Shown here: positions 1-8,178 of the stretch, in pieces
How the letters are laid out: each line of letters starts with the position of its first letter
How positions within the stretch are numbered: the stretch's first letter is position 1
DNA from: Polaromonas sp.
GTDB lineage: Bacteria > Pseudomonadota > Gammaproteobacteria > Burkholderiales > Burkholderiaceae_C
Length of the DNA stretch: 64,000 bases
Assembly (NCBI RefSeq): GCF_030689685.1
Contig: NZ_JAUYEY010000031.1
Span: 62,001-126,000, forward strand
Direction of reading: 5' to 3'
Notes under the pieces: model-generated
Told to the model about the DNA's origin: nothing
Database searches by the model: none
Seen by the model: the letters and a program-made list of their open reading frames with translations, nothing else
Program-made: the position numbers and the translations under genes

Positions 1-6
1 TGCCAT

Positions 7-990
7 ATGAAAACTCTTGATTTCGACTGGAAGCCGCTGGCGTTGGTCCCGCTGCTGGCCGTGTTGGTTTTTCCCTTCATCGGCTCCAGCTCCACCTGGC
101 TCACGCTGACGGTGGCGGGCCTGGCCATGGGCATGATCATCTTCATCATCGCCTCCGGCCTGACGCTGGTGTTCGGCTTGATGGACGTGCTCAATTTCGG
201 CCATGGGGTCTTCATCGCACTCGGTGCGTTTGTGGCTACCAGCGTGCTCGGCGCCATGAGCGACTGGACCGGTTCGCAGGAACTCTGGCGCAACCTGGTG
301 GCGGTGCTGCCGGCCATGCTGATTGCCATGCTGGTGGCGGGTGGCGTTGGCCTGGCGTTTGAGCGTTTCATCGTGCGGCCGGTGTATGGCCAGCATTTGA
401 AGCAGATCCTGATCACCATGGGCGGCATGATCATCGGCGAGGAGCTGATCAAGGTGATTTGGGGGCCGGCGCAAATTGCGCTGCCGCTGCCCGAAGGCAT
501 GCGCGGCTCGCTGCTGGTCGGCGATGCGGCGATTGAGAAATACCGCCTGATCGCCGTGGTGGTGGGCCTGGCCGTGTTTGCTGTGCTGGCCTGGACCTTG
601 GCACGCACCAAGATCGGCCTGCTGATTCGTGCTGGCGTGCAGGACCGTGAAATGGTCGAGTCGCTGGGCTACCGCATCAAACGCCTGTTTGTCGGCGTGT
701 TTGTGGTCGGCAGTGCGCTGGCCGGCCTGGGCGGCGTGATGTGGGGGCTGTACCAGCAGGGCGTGACGCCGCAGATGGGTGCCCAGGTCAATGTGCTGAT
801 TTTCATCGTCATCATCATCGGTGGCCTGGGCTCGACCGGCGGTGCGCTGATAGGTGCCTTGCTGGTCGGCCTGATGGCCAACTACACCGGTTTTCTGGCG
901 CCCAAGGTGGCGCTGTTCTCGAACATTGCGCTGATGGCCGCGGTGCTGCTGTGGCGGCCCCAGGGCATTTACCCCGTGACCAACCGCTGA
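7..990 (+). CDS. Branched-chain amino acid-type ABC transporter permease (LivH family)
   Basis: Inner-membrane permease of a LivHMGF-type importer for branched-chain amino acids, amides or aromatic acids. The 327-aa protein is almost wholly hydrophobic and has the LivH signature LTLVFGLMDVLNFGHG near residues 53-68, plus a glycine-rich GGLGSTGGALIGA stretch near the C-terminus. Full family length. The ATG at base 7 sits almost at the window edge, so the ribosome-binding site and the ATPase genes expected upstream cannot be seen. The LivM-type partner begins 10 bp after its stop, so the two are co-transcribed. The substrate cannot be told from the permease; the hydrolase downstream hints at something other than plain amino acids. 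Confidence 0.93.
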   Translation: MKTLDFDWKPLALVPLLAVLVFPFIGSSSTWLTLTVAGLAMGMIIFIIASGLTLVFGLMDVLNFGHGVFIALGAFVATSVLGAMSDWTGSQELWRNLVAVLPAMLIAMLVAGGVGLAFERFIVRPVYGQHLKQILITMGGMIIGEELIKVIWGPAQIALPLPEGMRGSLLVGDAAIEKYRLIAVVVGLAVFAVLAWTLARTKIGLLIRAGVQDREMVESLGYRIKRLFVGVFVVGSALAGLGGVMWGLYQQGVTPQMGAQVNVLIFIVIIIGGLGSTGGALIGALLVGLMANYTGFLAPKVALFSNIALMAAVLLWRPQGIYPVTNR

Positions 991-1000
991 GGATGAGGCC

Positions 1001-2092
1001 ATGAACCCCTTCCTCACCCGCGTTCTTTCCAACGACTTTCCGCGCAGCCGCGTGCTGGCCGTCATTCTGGTGGGCCTGTTGCTGGCGCTGGCCTTTGCGC
1101 CGTTTATTTTTCCCGGCGTGAAGGCGCTCAACGTTGCGGCCAAGGTGCTGATTTTTATTGTGCTGGTGGCCAGCTTTGACTTGCTGCTGGGTTATACCGG
1201 CATCGTCAGTTTTGCGCACACCATGTTTTTTGGCATTGGTGCTTATGGCATCGCCGTAGCGACAACCCGCCTGGGGCCGACCTGGGAGGCGCTGGCAGCC
1301 GGGCTGCTGTCGTCGCTGGCCTTGTCCTTTGTGCTGTCGCTGCTGGTGGGTCTGTTTTCGCTGCGGGTCAAAGCCATCTTCTTTGCCATGATCACGCTGG
1401 CGGTGGCCTCGGCCTTCCAGACCCTGGCCTCGCAGTTGTCGGAGATCACCGGCGGCGAAGACGGCCTGAGCTTCAAGGTGCCCGAGCTGCTGTCGCCCAG
1501 CATGGAGTTTTTCGAGCAACCCTTTCTCGGTGTGTCCATCGACGGGCGTCTGCTGACCTACTACCTGCTGTTTGTGGTCACCGTGGTGCTGTTGCTGAGC
1601 CTGCTGCGCATCGTCAATTCACCGTTTGGCCGCGTGCTGCAGGCGATCCGCGAAAACGAGTTTCGCGCCGAAGCCATCGGTTACCGCGTGGTCGTCTACC
1701 GCACCACCTCCAGCGTGTTGTCGGCGCTGTTCGCCACGCTGGCCGGTGCCATGCTGGCACTCTGGCTGCGCTACAACGGGCCCGACACTTCGCTGTCGTT
1801 TGAAATCATGATCGACGTGCTGCTGATCGTCGTGATCGGCGGCATGGGCACGATTTACGGCTCCGCCATTGGCGCGGTGCTGTTTCTGGTGGCGCAAAGT
1901 TACCTGCAAGACCTGCTGCGCCTGGGCAGCGAAGCGGCCTCTGGCCTGCCCTGGCTGGCGGCCCTTCTTTCGCCCGACCGCTGGCTGCTCTGGCTGGGCC
2001 TGCTGTTTGTGTTGTCTGTCTATTACTTTCCCACTGGTGTGGTGGGGCGGCTGCGCGCCGCGCAAATCAACAAGTTAGCGAGGCGGTCGTAA
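1001..2092 (+). CDS. Branched-chain amino acid-type ABC transporter permease (LivM family)
   Basis: Second membrane subunit of the importer, 363 aa, expected to pair with the LivH-type protein. It carries the LivM hallmark LLLGYTGIVSFAHTMFFGIGAYG at about residues 61-83 (quoted in part: GYTGIVSFAH), and the conserved VIGGMGTIYGSAIGAVLF block near residue 270. The ATG lies 10 bp after the livH-type stop and is preceded by GAGGATGAGG, which can serve as ribosome-binding site. The C-terminal extension after the last membrane span is short and basic. The binding-protein gene follows after a few tens of bases. Confidence 0.93.
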   Translation: MNPFLTRVLSNDFPRSRVLAVILVGLLLALAFAPFIFPGVKALNVAAKVLIFIVLVASFDLLLGYTGIVSFAHTMFFGIGAYGIAVATTRLGPTWEALAAGLLSSLALSFVLSLLVGLFSLRVKAIFFAMITLAVASAFQTLASQLSEITGGEDGLSFKVPELLSPSMEFFEQPFLGVSIDGRLLTYYLLFVVTVVLLLSLLRIVNSPFGRVLQAIRENEFRAEAIGYRVVVYRTTSSVLSALFATLAGAMLALWLRYNGPDTSLSFEIMIDVLLIVVIGGMGTIYGSAIGAVLFLVAQSYLQDLLRLGSEAASGLPWLAALLSPDRWLLWLGLLFVLSVYYFPTGVVGRLRAAQINKLARRS

Positions 2093-2148
2093 GGAGGTAG
2101 CAAATGGAAAAGCCTGAGTTCAGGCAACAACAAGCAGGAGACAACACC

Positions 2149-2772
2149 ATGATGAGCAAGACGTTTGGACACGGGGGTCGACAGACGGTGGCCGCGCTGG
2201 TGACGCTGGCTTTGAGCGCGGCAGGCGGGCTGGTGTCGGCAGCCGACATCGTGATCGCTCAGGTGGTGCCGCTGTCGGGCGTGCTGGCCAGCACCGGTCA
2301 CCAGATGGTGGTCGGCGGGAAAATCTACTTTGAGCACATCAACGCCCAGGGGTACCGCGAAACCGGCGGCGGCGCGCAGCTCTACAACATCTCGGTGGTG
2401 GACCCGGCCGAACTGGTCAAGCTGGCCGGCCTGAAAAACGCCCACGGCCTGGGCATCAGCCAGGTGGTGCCTTACCCCTTCATGCCCAACGCACCGGTGG
2501 TGCGCGAGTACCAGGCGCTGCTCAAGAAGTACGCGCCGAAGGAGCTTGTGAACTACACCAGCTTTGAGGAGTTTGTGGGTGCCAAGGTGCTGGTGGAAGC
2601 CTTGCGCCGCGCCGGCCCGAACCCGACGCGCGCCAAGGTGGTCAAGGCCCTGGAAGGCATGACCAGCTACGACACCGGCGGCGTGATCGTCAACTACTCG
2701 CCCAGCAACCGCATCGGCTCGCGTTATGTCGAGGTCACGGTGATCGGCAGCACCGGCAAGCTGCTGAAGTAA
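2149..2772 (+). CDS. ABC transporter periplasmic binding protein, LivK type, internally deleted
   Basis: Periplasmic ligand-binding protein of the importer. The ORF track starts at 2104, but AGGAG at 2136-2140 lies 8 bp before ATG 2149, giving 207 aa that begin with a typical signal peptide ending ...LVSA/AD. The N-terminal lobe start (IVIAQVVPLSGVLASTG) and the C-terminal part (AQLYNISVVDPAELV to the end) are clearly recognisable, yet family members are about 370-400 aa. Residues after HINAQG jump directly to YRETGGG, a segment that normally lies some 150 residues later, with the frame kept. The fold should lack much of both lobes, so transport function is doubtful. The frame shows no stops or shifts. 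Confidence 0.8.
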   Translation: MMSKTFGHGGRQTVAALVTLALSAAGGLVSAADIVIAQVVPLSGVLASTGHQMVVGGKIYFEHINAQGYRETGGGAQLYNISVVDPAELVKLAGLKNAHGLGISQVVPYPFMPNAPVVREYQALLKKYAPKELVNYTSFEEFVGAKVLVEALRRAGPNPTRAKVVKALEGMTSYDTGGVIVNYSPSNRIGSRYVEVTVIGSTGKLLK

Positions 2773-2819
2773 CACCGCCCGCGGTACGCACAACAACAGA
2801 TCACAGAGAGTCCTGTCCA

Positions 2820-3707
2820 ATGTCCTTCACGTCGCATTACCTGAGCTGCGCCGGCCGCGAAATCCATTACACCGAATGGGGCTCGCAGCACAGCGCCACC
2901 GTGATCGCCTGGCATGGGCTGGCGCGCACCGGGCGCGACATGGACGAACTGGCGGCACACCTGAGCACGCGTTACCGCGTGATCTGCCCCGACACGATTG
3001 GCCGTGGCCTGAGCCAGTGGAGCCCGGACCCGGCCAAGGAGTACCAGCTCGCGTTTTACGCGCGTATTGCGGCTGAGCTTTTTGACCAGTTGAAGATAGA
3101 GCGCGCGCACTGGGTCGGCACCTCCATGGGTGGTGCCATCGGTTTGGTCTGCGCGTCGGGCTTGTTCGAGCCCAGCCTGAAAGCCCGCATCCAGAGTCTG
3201 GTGCTCAACGACACCGCGCCAAAAATTGCCGACGCGGCGATACAGCGCATACGCTCTTACGCCGGCAACCCGCCGGCCTTTGACACCGTGCGCGAGCTCG
3301 AAGCCTTCTTGCGCCAGGTTTACAAGCCCTATGGCTGGCTCAGCGATGCGCAGTGGCGGCGGCTGACTGAAACCTCAACACGCCGCCTGCCCAATGGCCA
3401 GGTCACGCCGCACTACGACCCGGCGATGGTGCAGCAGTTCACGCACCACCCCGACGACTACCTGATCTGGGACCACTACGACGCGCTGAGTATTCCGGTG
3501 CTGTGCCTGCGCGGCGCCGACTCCGACCTGGTGCTGCGTGAGACCACAGCCGAGATGCTGATACGCGGCCCCGGAGCGCAGGGCTTGACGCAAGTGGTAG
3601 AGATCGAAGGCTGCGGCCATGCGCCAGCACTCAATGTGCCGGATCAGCTCGAGCGGGTATCGGGGTTTATCAAGGCGGCCAGCCGGGCCGGGGTTGCTAC
3701 TGAATAG
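2820..3707 (+). CDS. Alpha/beta hydrolase
   Basis: Cytoplasmic serine hydrolase of 295 aa, with HG in WHGLARTGRD (oxyanion region, about residue 32), the nucleophile elbow GTSMGG with Ser about 102, an acid candidate in RGADSDLV, and His in GCGHAPAL near residue 275. This triad suits ester, lactone or C-C bond hydrolysis, but the substrate is not evident. It lies 47 bp downstream of the binding-protein gene on the same strand and may process an imported compound. The last residues VATE and the TAG stop fall inside a copy of the interspersed repeat (3695-3744), so the C-terminus was probably rewritten by repeat insertion. Confidence 0.88.
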   Translation: MSFTSHYLSCAGREIHYTEWGSQHSATVIAWHGLARTGRDMDELAAHLSTRYRVICPDTIGRGLSQWSPDPAKEYQLAFYARIAAELFDQLKIERAHWVGTSMGGAIGLVCASGLFEPSLKARIQSLVLNDTAPKIADAAIQRIRSYAGNPPAFDTVRELEAFLRQVYKPYGWLSDAQWRRLTETSTRRLPNGQVTPHYDPAMVQQFTHHPDDYLIWDHYDALSIPVLCLRGADSDLVLRETTAEMLIRGPGAQGLTQVVEIEGCGHAPALNVPDQLERVSGFIKAASRAGVATE

Positions 3708-3744
3708 ATAGCTGCTTGTGCCCGCTGGCTATGGGCTGGAGGCC
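3695..3744 (-). repeat. Interspersed CAGCTAT...ATAGC repeat, full copy
   Basis: On the minus strand it reads GGCCTCCAGCCC, a variable spacer, then CAAGCAGCTATCTATTCAGTAGC. It overlaps the end of the alpha/beta hydrolase gene and supplies its stop codon. Confidence 0.8.
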
Positions 3745-3805
3745 GATTTGATGCCCAAACGGCGCGTTTGGCTTGTGATTGCGGGCTTGACCCACCATCC
3801 AGGAG

Positions 3806-4261
3806 TCAGGTCTCGTTGATGTAGCCGCGCGCCATGGCACCTGCCTGGTCGTCGAAAATGGCCATCGCGGTTGTCATGCGTTTGAAACCCAGCTTGCGGT
3901 AAAAGCCTTCTTTGCCGGGAACCGCGTAAAGAATGATCTTGCGGTGACCGCAGGACAGGTTCACCAGATGGCTGACGATCTCCTTGCCGAGGCCGGTGCC
4001 CTGGTGGCTGGGCAACACGGCGATGTCGCAGATGTAAGCGCAGTCCACGCCGTCAGCCAGCACGCGGCCCACGCCGACGAGTTTTCCGTTTTCATGGACG
4101 AAGCAGCGGAACATGCTGTGGGTGAAGACGGTTTGCAGGCTGGCAGGACTCTTGTTGCCTAAAGGCGTCGCTGCATACAACGCGGAAAGTTCGTTCCAGT
4201 CGATGTCCGTTAACTGATCGGTCCAAATGAAGGGCATACTTTTTTGGATAAAGCTTGACAT
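3806..4261 (-). CDS. GNAT family N-acetyltransferase
   Basis: Predicted acetyl-CoA-dependent N-acetyltransferase of 151 aa. The GNAT motif A is visible as VLPSHQGTGLGKEIV (acetyl-CoA pyrophosphate loop, Q/R-x-x-G-x-G/A), followed by a FYRKLGF motif typical of the family C-terminus. The track ORF begins at 4345, but ATG 4261 (MSSFIQ) is the more plausible start; MPFIWTDQ eight residues later is an alternative. The acceptor substrate is unknown. Second of two adjacent GNAT genes on this strand, downstream of attC-like sequence, so it may be a former integron cassette. Confidence 0.85.
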   Translation of the reverse strand: MSSFIQKSMPFIWTDQLTDIDWNELSALYAATPLGNKSPASLQTVFTHSMFRCFVHENGKLVGVGRVLADGVDCAYICDIAVLPSHQGTGLGKEIVSHLVNLSCGHRKIILYAVPGKEGFYRKLGFKRMTTAMAIFDDQAGAMARGYINET

Positions 4262-4363
4262 TTTAGCTGAGCAGCCCGCGCCGGCAGGACACGCATGGCC
4301 CAGGATGAAATGAACGCCATGAGCGCCATGCCGATGTGGGTCCAATCGAATGATGGGTTAGGC
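4258..4363 (-). repeat. Degenerate attC-like site (integron cassette recombination site)
   Basis: Read on the minus strand, the stop of the upstream GNAT gene is embedded in GCCTAAC (4363-4357), matching the attC inverse core RYYYAAC. About 100 bp later comes GGGCTGCTCAGCTAAAATGTC, which resembles the distal arm of known attC sites, although the final GTTRRRY is degraded. Pattern match by eye only. Confidence 0.4.
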
Positions 4364-4828
4364 CGCACTCTCGGGCAGCCGAAGTTCCATGAACAGGCTG
4401 TGCGGGTCTTCTTTGTAGTTGGCGAATGGGCCTGACTCTTGGAAGCCTGCACTCCTGTACAACTGCTGTGCAGCCAAGAACGCGGGATGCGTGCCAGTCT
4501 CCAGGCTGACCAGGCTATACCTGCGTTGTCTTGCGGTCTCGATGATTCGATGGAGTACTGCACGGCCAGCGCCGCGGCCGCGAAGCTTTTGCGGCGTGCG
4601 CATGGACTTTATTTCTCCATGCCTTGAAGTCAACTCCTTCAGTGCGCCACACCCGAGCAACAGGTCGTCGTCCCAGACGGTCCAGAAGGTGATGTCTGGA
4701 GACTTTAACTTTGACAGATCCAGGGCGAACACCTGCTCGGGCGGGCTCAACTCGTACATGTTTGCCAAGTGCTCGCTCAGGAGTTCTTGGATTGCAGGGC
4801 GGGAGAGGTCGTCGAATTCTATTCGCAT
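4358..4828 (-). CDS. GNAT family N-acetyltransferase
   Basis: Predicted acetyltransferase of 156 aa. It shows the GNAT fold order: IKSMRTPQKLRGRGAGRAVLHRII (acetyl-CoA loop, about residues 73-96), then LETGTHPAFLAAQQLYRSAGF, which is typical of PanZ/YhhY-like members. The ATG at 4828 lies only about 23 bp after a GTTAGGC core on the same strand and the stop lies inside GCCTAAC, the spacing seen in integron gene cassettes. Not homologous enough to the next GNAT by eye to be a recent tandem duplicate. Substrate unknown. Confidence 0.85.
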   Translation of the reverse strand: MRIEFDDLSRPAIQELLSEHLANMYELSPPEQVFALDLSKLKSPDITFWTVWDDDLLLGCGALKELTSRHGEIKSMRTPQKLRGRGAGRAVLHRIIETARQRRYSLVSLETGTHPAFLAAQQLYRSAGFQESGPFANYKEDPHSLFMELRLPESAA

Positions 4829-4850
4829 GATGTAGGTGTCGTATTGAGCG

Positions 4851-4868
4851 GCCTAACGTTGAGTTATA
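4851..4868 (-). repeat. attC-like distal arm
   Basis: The minus strand reads TATAACTCAACGTTAGGC, very close to the L'-R' arm of attC sites in integron cassettes. It overlaps the stop of the upstream gene and ends in the recombination core GTTAGGC. The matching proximal arm was not found. Confidence 0.45.
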
Positions 4869-5484
4869 CGTTCTTCAGTTGCTCCCATACGGCTACCGAA
4901 AAATGTGGGGAAACTGGTGCTGGATCAGCAATGAAACCATTGCTCTGCTTAATGGAACTCGGAAGATCCCACAAGCCATGCCGCTTGCCGACAATAACCC
5001 TACTACCCGCCTGCATCTGGGGTAGAACGACCTCAATTAGCCAACGCCGAGTGAACTGAGCAGAGTGAAGCTTCTTGATGAGTCTTCGATTGTCGGGTTC
5101 TTCGCTGATCTTCGGACTGCGATAAGCGCAAGCATTGACTATCGCAGCCTTGCCGCTGAAGACCAATTCCGAATAGTTGATACCTCGATAGTACGGCGCA
5201 ACTTCCTGCCAGTCTGCTTCCGCCGGAAATGAAAGGCGCTTCAAATATCGGTCCGCTGCACCAATCGCAGCAAACTCGCCAGGCGTAACGCTTGCGCTGT
5301 AGCCCCCATTCGCGGCCAAGACAATAATCTTTGCGTTCTCTATGTCACCCACGAACGCTGGCGGTGGAAAGTCAAGATTGAACGTATGCGGCTCTCTACC
5401 AAGCAAGTCTTCGTCATCTGGATGCGCCCATCCTTGCTTTGTCTGCCGCACCTTTGACCAGTATCCGGAAAGATCGATGCTCAC
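4864..5484 (-). CDS. Hypothetical protein, possibly uracil-DNA-glycosylase-like fold
   Basis: 206-aa protein with a GTG start (MSIDLSGYW). I do not recognise a named family. The stretch PAFVGDIENAKIIVLAANGGYS (residues about 42-63) resembles the first strand and loop of UDG-superfamily enzymes (..vLlLglNPGys..), and IVNACAYRS could be a second motif, but the match is weak. Base composition looks visibly lower in GC than the flanking genes. It is bounded on both sides by attC-like cores (5550 and 4857) in the same orientation, which suggests arrival as an integron cassette. Function unknown. Confidence 0.65.
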   Translation of the reverse strand: MSIDLSGYWSKVRQTKQGWAHPDDEDLLGREPHTFNLDFPPPAFVGDIENAKIIVLAANGGYSASVTPGEFAAIGAADRYLKRLSFPAEADWQEVAPYYRGINYSELVFSGKAAIVNACAYRSPKISEEPDNRRLIKKLHSAQFTRRWLIEVVLPQMQAGSRVIVGKRHGLWDLPSSIKQSNGFIADPAPVSPHFSVAVWEQLKNV

Positions 5485-5549
5485 TTGCTTGCCCTTGACG
5501 TAAAAAGTAATGTATCCCGCAAGAGCAGCGGTATAACTTGGCGGCTGCG

Positions 5550-5573
5550 GTCTAACTCAGACACCGAGTTATG
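5550..5573 (-). repeat. attC-like distal arm
   Basis: The minus strand reads CATAACTCGG, then GTGTCTGAGTTAGAC, ending in a GTTRRRY core (GTTAGAC). It marks the upstream edge of the presumed cassette run. The sequence after the core, GTTAGACCGC, parallels GTTAGGCCGC at the next boundary. Confidence 0.4.
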
Positions 5574-5709
5574 GTTCAAGGGCTTGTCACGAAACAGTTT
5601 TTTGAACATCGCGTCTTCCTCGCAGATCGATAAAAGGCCGTCAAATACCGCACGATTCTAGGCTGGGCAAGGGGGCGGGCGCATCCTGCGAAAGAAGGGG
5701 ATAAAACCC

Positions 5710-5943
5710 TCAAAAATGCGGCGGCAAGTCATCCCGCAAACTGCGCACCGCACCCACACCACCCTCCACCGGCGCCTGCTGTTTCAAATCGGCGATCTCG
5801 CGGATCAGGGCGTCGATTTGTTGTTGCTGGCGCACGATGACGCTGTCGAGTTTGTCGAGCAGGTCTTCGGTGAAGGAGGCCTTGATCTCGAGCTCGGTCA
5901 GGCGCTGGTCTGTCGTGGCGTTTGTGTTGCTGCTGGGTTCCAT
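5710..5943 (-). CDS. slyX: SlyX family protein
   Basis: Small 77-aa protein that is mostly a coiled coil: LTELEIKASFTEDLLDKLDSVIVRQQQQIDALIREIADL (residues about 15-53), followed by a Pro-rich tail ending in DDLPPHF, the typical SlyX C-terminus. Biochemical role is not established for the family. It lies 20 bp downstream of a small unknown gene and on the hemH strand. The match rests on length, the heptad pattern and the terminal motif. Confidence 0.85.
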   Translation of the reverse strand: MEPSSNTNATTDQRLTELEIKASFTEDLLDKLDSVIVRQQQQIDALIREIADLKQQAPVEGGVGAVRSLRDDLPPHF

Positions 5944-5963
5944 GGCGCTATTGGACAGGATTT

Positions 5964-6197
5964 TTAGGGCGACCTTAGCGCTGCATTGACCAGCGCTTCA
6001 TCGGGCGCCGCAAACACTGTGTTGTGGCGTTCGGTCAGCGGGCCTCCTCCGGGAAAAACTTCACCACCGGGGCCGTAACCCACCGCCTTGAACTTCCACA
6101 CGCTGCCGATGCGCTTGAGGTTGCCGACGTGGCCCTGCTGGCTGTGCATCACGCGCCAGACACCGTCGTTGAGTGGGCTGAGCAGGAATTCAGGCAT
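5964..6197 (-). CDS. Small conserved hypothetical protein
   Basis: 77-aa soluble protein starting MPEFLLSPLNDGVWRVMHSQQGHVGNLKRIG. The track ORF begins at 6245, but GAGGGG sits a few bases before ATG 6197, which I prefer. The compact beta-rich sequence with conserved Trp and Gly (VWRVM, GSVWKFKAVGYGPGG) looks like a real protein rather than a shadow ORF. No family recognised. Upstream partner of slyX, probably transcribed with it. Confidence 0.6.
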   Translation of the reverse strand: MPEFLLSPLNDGVWRVMHSQQGHVGNLKRIGSVWKFKAVGYGPGGEVFPGGGPLTERHNTVFAAPDEALVNAALRSP

Positions 6198-6290
6198 CAG
6201 TGCGCCCCTCGTCGGTCGCTGAAAGTTTTCGCCTTGCCCCGACAAAACCGATCACTTCCATTTGTTTCATCAAGCATAAAAAAGATGCTA

Positions 6291-6332
6291 GCCCATGCTG
6301 GACGGACGCGAGCAGCTATCAAAAACAGAGCG
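6291..6332 (+). repeat. Interspersed CAGCTAT...ATAGC repeat, diverged copy
   Basis: Reads AGCCCATGC...GACGCGAGCAGCTATCAAAAACAGAGC. It fills the space between hemH and the small hypothetical gene. Confidence 0.7.
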
Positions 6333-6344
6333 CCTATTGCCTGC

Positions 6345-7448
6345 TTACTGCTTGGCACCTAGCGCCAGCGCCGCAGCGCGTGACGCGGCCAACGCTTGCG
6401 CATCCGGCGCGGCCCGCGTAGGCCAGCCGGCCAGGTGCTGCTCGGCGATGTCGCCCAGCGCCTCAAGCCATTCGGGGCTGTTGTTGAGGCAGGCGATGTA
6501 GCTGAAGCTTGTGCCGCCGGCGTGCAGAAAGGCTTCGCGCGCTTCCATGCTGATTTCTTCCAGCGTTTCCAGGCAGTCACCGGTGAAGCCTGGGCACATC
6601 ACATCGACGCTGTGGGTGCCGGCCTGCGCCAGCGCCACCAGGGTCGGCTCGGTATAGGGTTCCAGCCATTTGGCCTTGCCGAAGCGCGACTGGAAGGTCA
6701 CCACGTATTGATCCTTCGCCAGACCCAGCGCTTCGGCCAGCAGGCGCCCGGTTTTGTGGCACTCGCAGTGGTAAGGGTCGCCCAGATGCAGTGTGCGTTC
6801 GGGCACGCCGTGAAAACTCATGACCAGTTTGTCGGCCCGGCCCTGTGCGGCCCAATGCGCACGCACGCGTGCCGCCAGCGCTGTCATGTAGCCTGGGTGG
6901 TCGTGGTAGTTGTTGACAAAACGCAGCTCGGGAATGCGCCGCACTTTGGCGGCCCAGCTGTACACCGCGTCGAACACGCTGGCGGTGCTGGTGCCGCTGT
7001 ATTGCGGGTAGGCCGGCAGCACCAGAATACGCGTGGCGCCTTCGGCCTTGAGTGCATCGAGTTGCGAGGCGATCGACGGGTTGCCGTAACGCATGGCGTA
7101 AGACACGGCGACGTGGTGGCCACGCGCGCCCAGCGTGTTGCCCAGCGCTGCCGCTTGTGCCGCAGTCCACACCTTGAGCGGGGAGCCTTCCGCCGTCCAG
7201 ATGCTGGCATATTTGGCCGCCGACTTTTTGGGCCGCACGCGCAGAATGATGCCGTGCAGGACCAGCCACCAGACGGCTTTGGGAATCTCGATCACACGGT
7301 GGTCGCTGAGGAACTGCGCCAGGTAGGGGCGCAGCGCGGCGGCCGTCGGTGCATCGGGCGTGCCGAGGTTGCAATACAACACGGCGGTGGCCGATGCGGC
7401 TTTTGCGGGCTGGCCGTGCGTGAAGGGTGGTTCGGGGGCGAAAGTCAT
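6345..7448 (-). CDS. hemH: Ferrochelatase
   Basis: Final enzyme of haem synthesis, inserting Fe2+ into protoporphyrin IX. 367 aa, normal for betaproteobacteria. Visible family features: [17 protein letters not shown] at the N-terminus, SDHRVIEIP, the catalytic-His motif [11 protein letters not shown] (about residue 208), and the C-terminal [14 protein letters not shown] with the conserved glutamates. The start ATG lies only 19 bp from the divergent HAD gene, so its promoter must overlap that gene. Slightly long N-terminal tail before the first strand ([17 protein letters not shown]). Confidence 0.96.
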   Translation of the reverse strand: MTFAPEPPFTHGQPAKAASATAVLYCNLGTPDAPTAAALRPYLAQFLSDHRVIEIPKAVWWLVLHGIILRVRPKKSAAKYASIWTAEGSPLKVWTAAQAAALGNTLGARGHHVAVSYAMRYGNPSIASQLDALKAEGATRILVLPAYPQYSGTSTASVFDAVYSWAAKVRRIPELRFVNNYHDHPGYMTALAARVRAHWAAQGRADKLVMSFHGVPERTLHLGDPYHCECHKTGRLLAEALGLAKDQYVVTFQSRFGKAKWLEPYTEPTLVALAQAGTHSVDVMCPGFTGDCLETLEEISMEAREAFLHAGGTSFSYIACLNNSPEWLEALGDIAEQHLAGWPTRAAPDAQALAASRAAALALGAKQ

Positions 7449-7467
7449 GGGTTATTCTCCCCTACCT

Positions 7468-8178
7468 ATGCTTGACCTGACAATTATTAAAGCCATATCC
7501 ATTGACCTTGACGATACCCTCTGGCCCGTGTGGCCCGCCATAGAGCGGGCCGAGGCCGCACTCGATGAATGGCTGGGCCGCCACGCGCCCATGACCGCCG
7601 CCATGTTTGCCAACCCCACCGCCAGGCACGATATCCGCGAACAGATCGTGCGAACCCGGCCCGAACTCAAACACAACCTCAGCGCGATCCGGCGCGAGGC
7701 GATCCGTCTGGCGCTGTACCGCTCCAAGGAAAATCCGCTGCTGGCCGACGACGCCTTCGAGGTTTTTTTTGCGGCACGCCACGAAGTCACGCTGTTTGAC
7801 GACGCGCTGATGGCGCTCGAATTTTTGTCCTCGCGTTACCCGGTGGTGGCCTTGTCCAACGGCAATGCCGACATCCAGCGCGTCGGGCTTGACAAGTATT
7901 TCCGGGCCGCGATCAGCGCGCAGCAGTTCGGCGTGGGCAAGCCGGACCCGCGGATCTTTCATGCGGCGGCCGGCGCCGTGGAGGTGCCGGCGCACAACGT
8001 GCTGCATGTGGGCGACGACGCCACGCTGGACGTGCTGGGCGGGCTCAATGCCGGCATGCAGACCGCCTGGATCAACCGGCTGGACCATTTGTGGACGCAT
8101 GATGCCTCGCCGCACGAAACCGTGACCAGCCTGACCGAGTTGTGCGACCTGTTCAAGGCCGCAGAGGCGCAGGCATGA
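7468..8178 (+). CDS. HAD-superfamily hydrolase
   Basis: Predicted phosphatase of 236 aa. All four HAD motifs are visible: SIDLDDTLW (nucleophile Asp, residues about 10-18), VALSNGN (motif II), a lysine in GVGKPDPRIFH (motif III) and HVGDDATLDVLGG (motif IV). An alpha-helical cap lies between motifs I and II, as in the YjjG/phosphoglycolate phosphatase group. The ATG at 7468 is chosen over the track start because the HAD core begins straight after it. Divergent from hemH; its stop overlaps the GST start as ATGA. Substrate unknown. Confidence 0.9.
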   Translation: MLDLTIIKAISIDLDDTLWPVWPAIERAEAALDEWLGRHAPMTAAMFANPTARHDIREQIVRTRPELKHNLSAIRREAIRLALYRSKENPLLADDAFEVFFAARHEVTLFDDALMALEFLSSRYPVVALSNGNADIQRVGLDKYFRAAISAQQFGVGKPDPRIFHAAAGAVEVPAHNVLHVGDDATLDVLGGLNAGMQTAWINRLDHLWTHDASPHETVTSLTELCDLFKAAEAQA

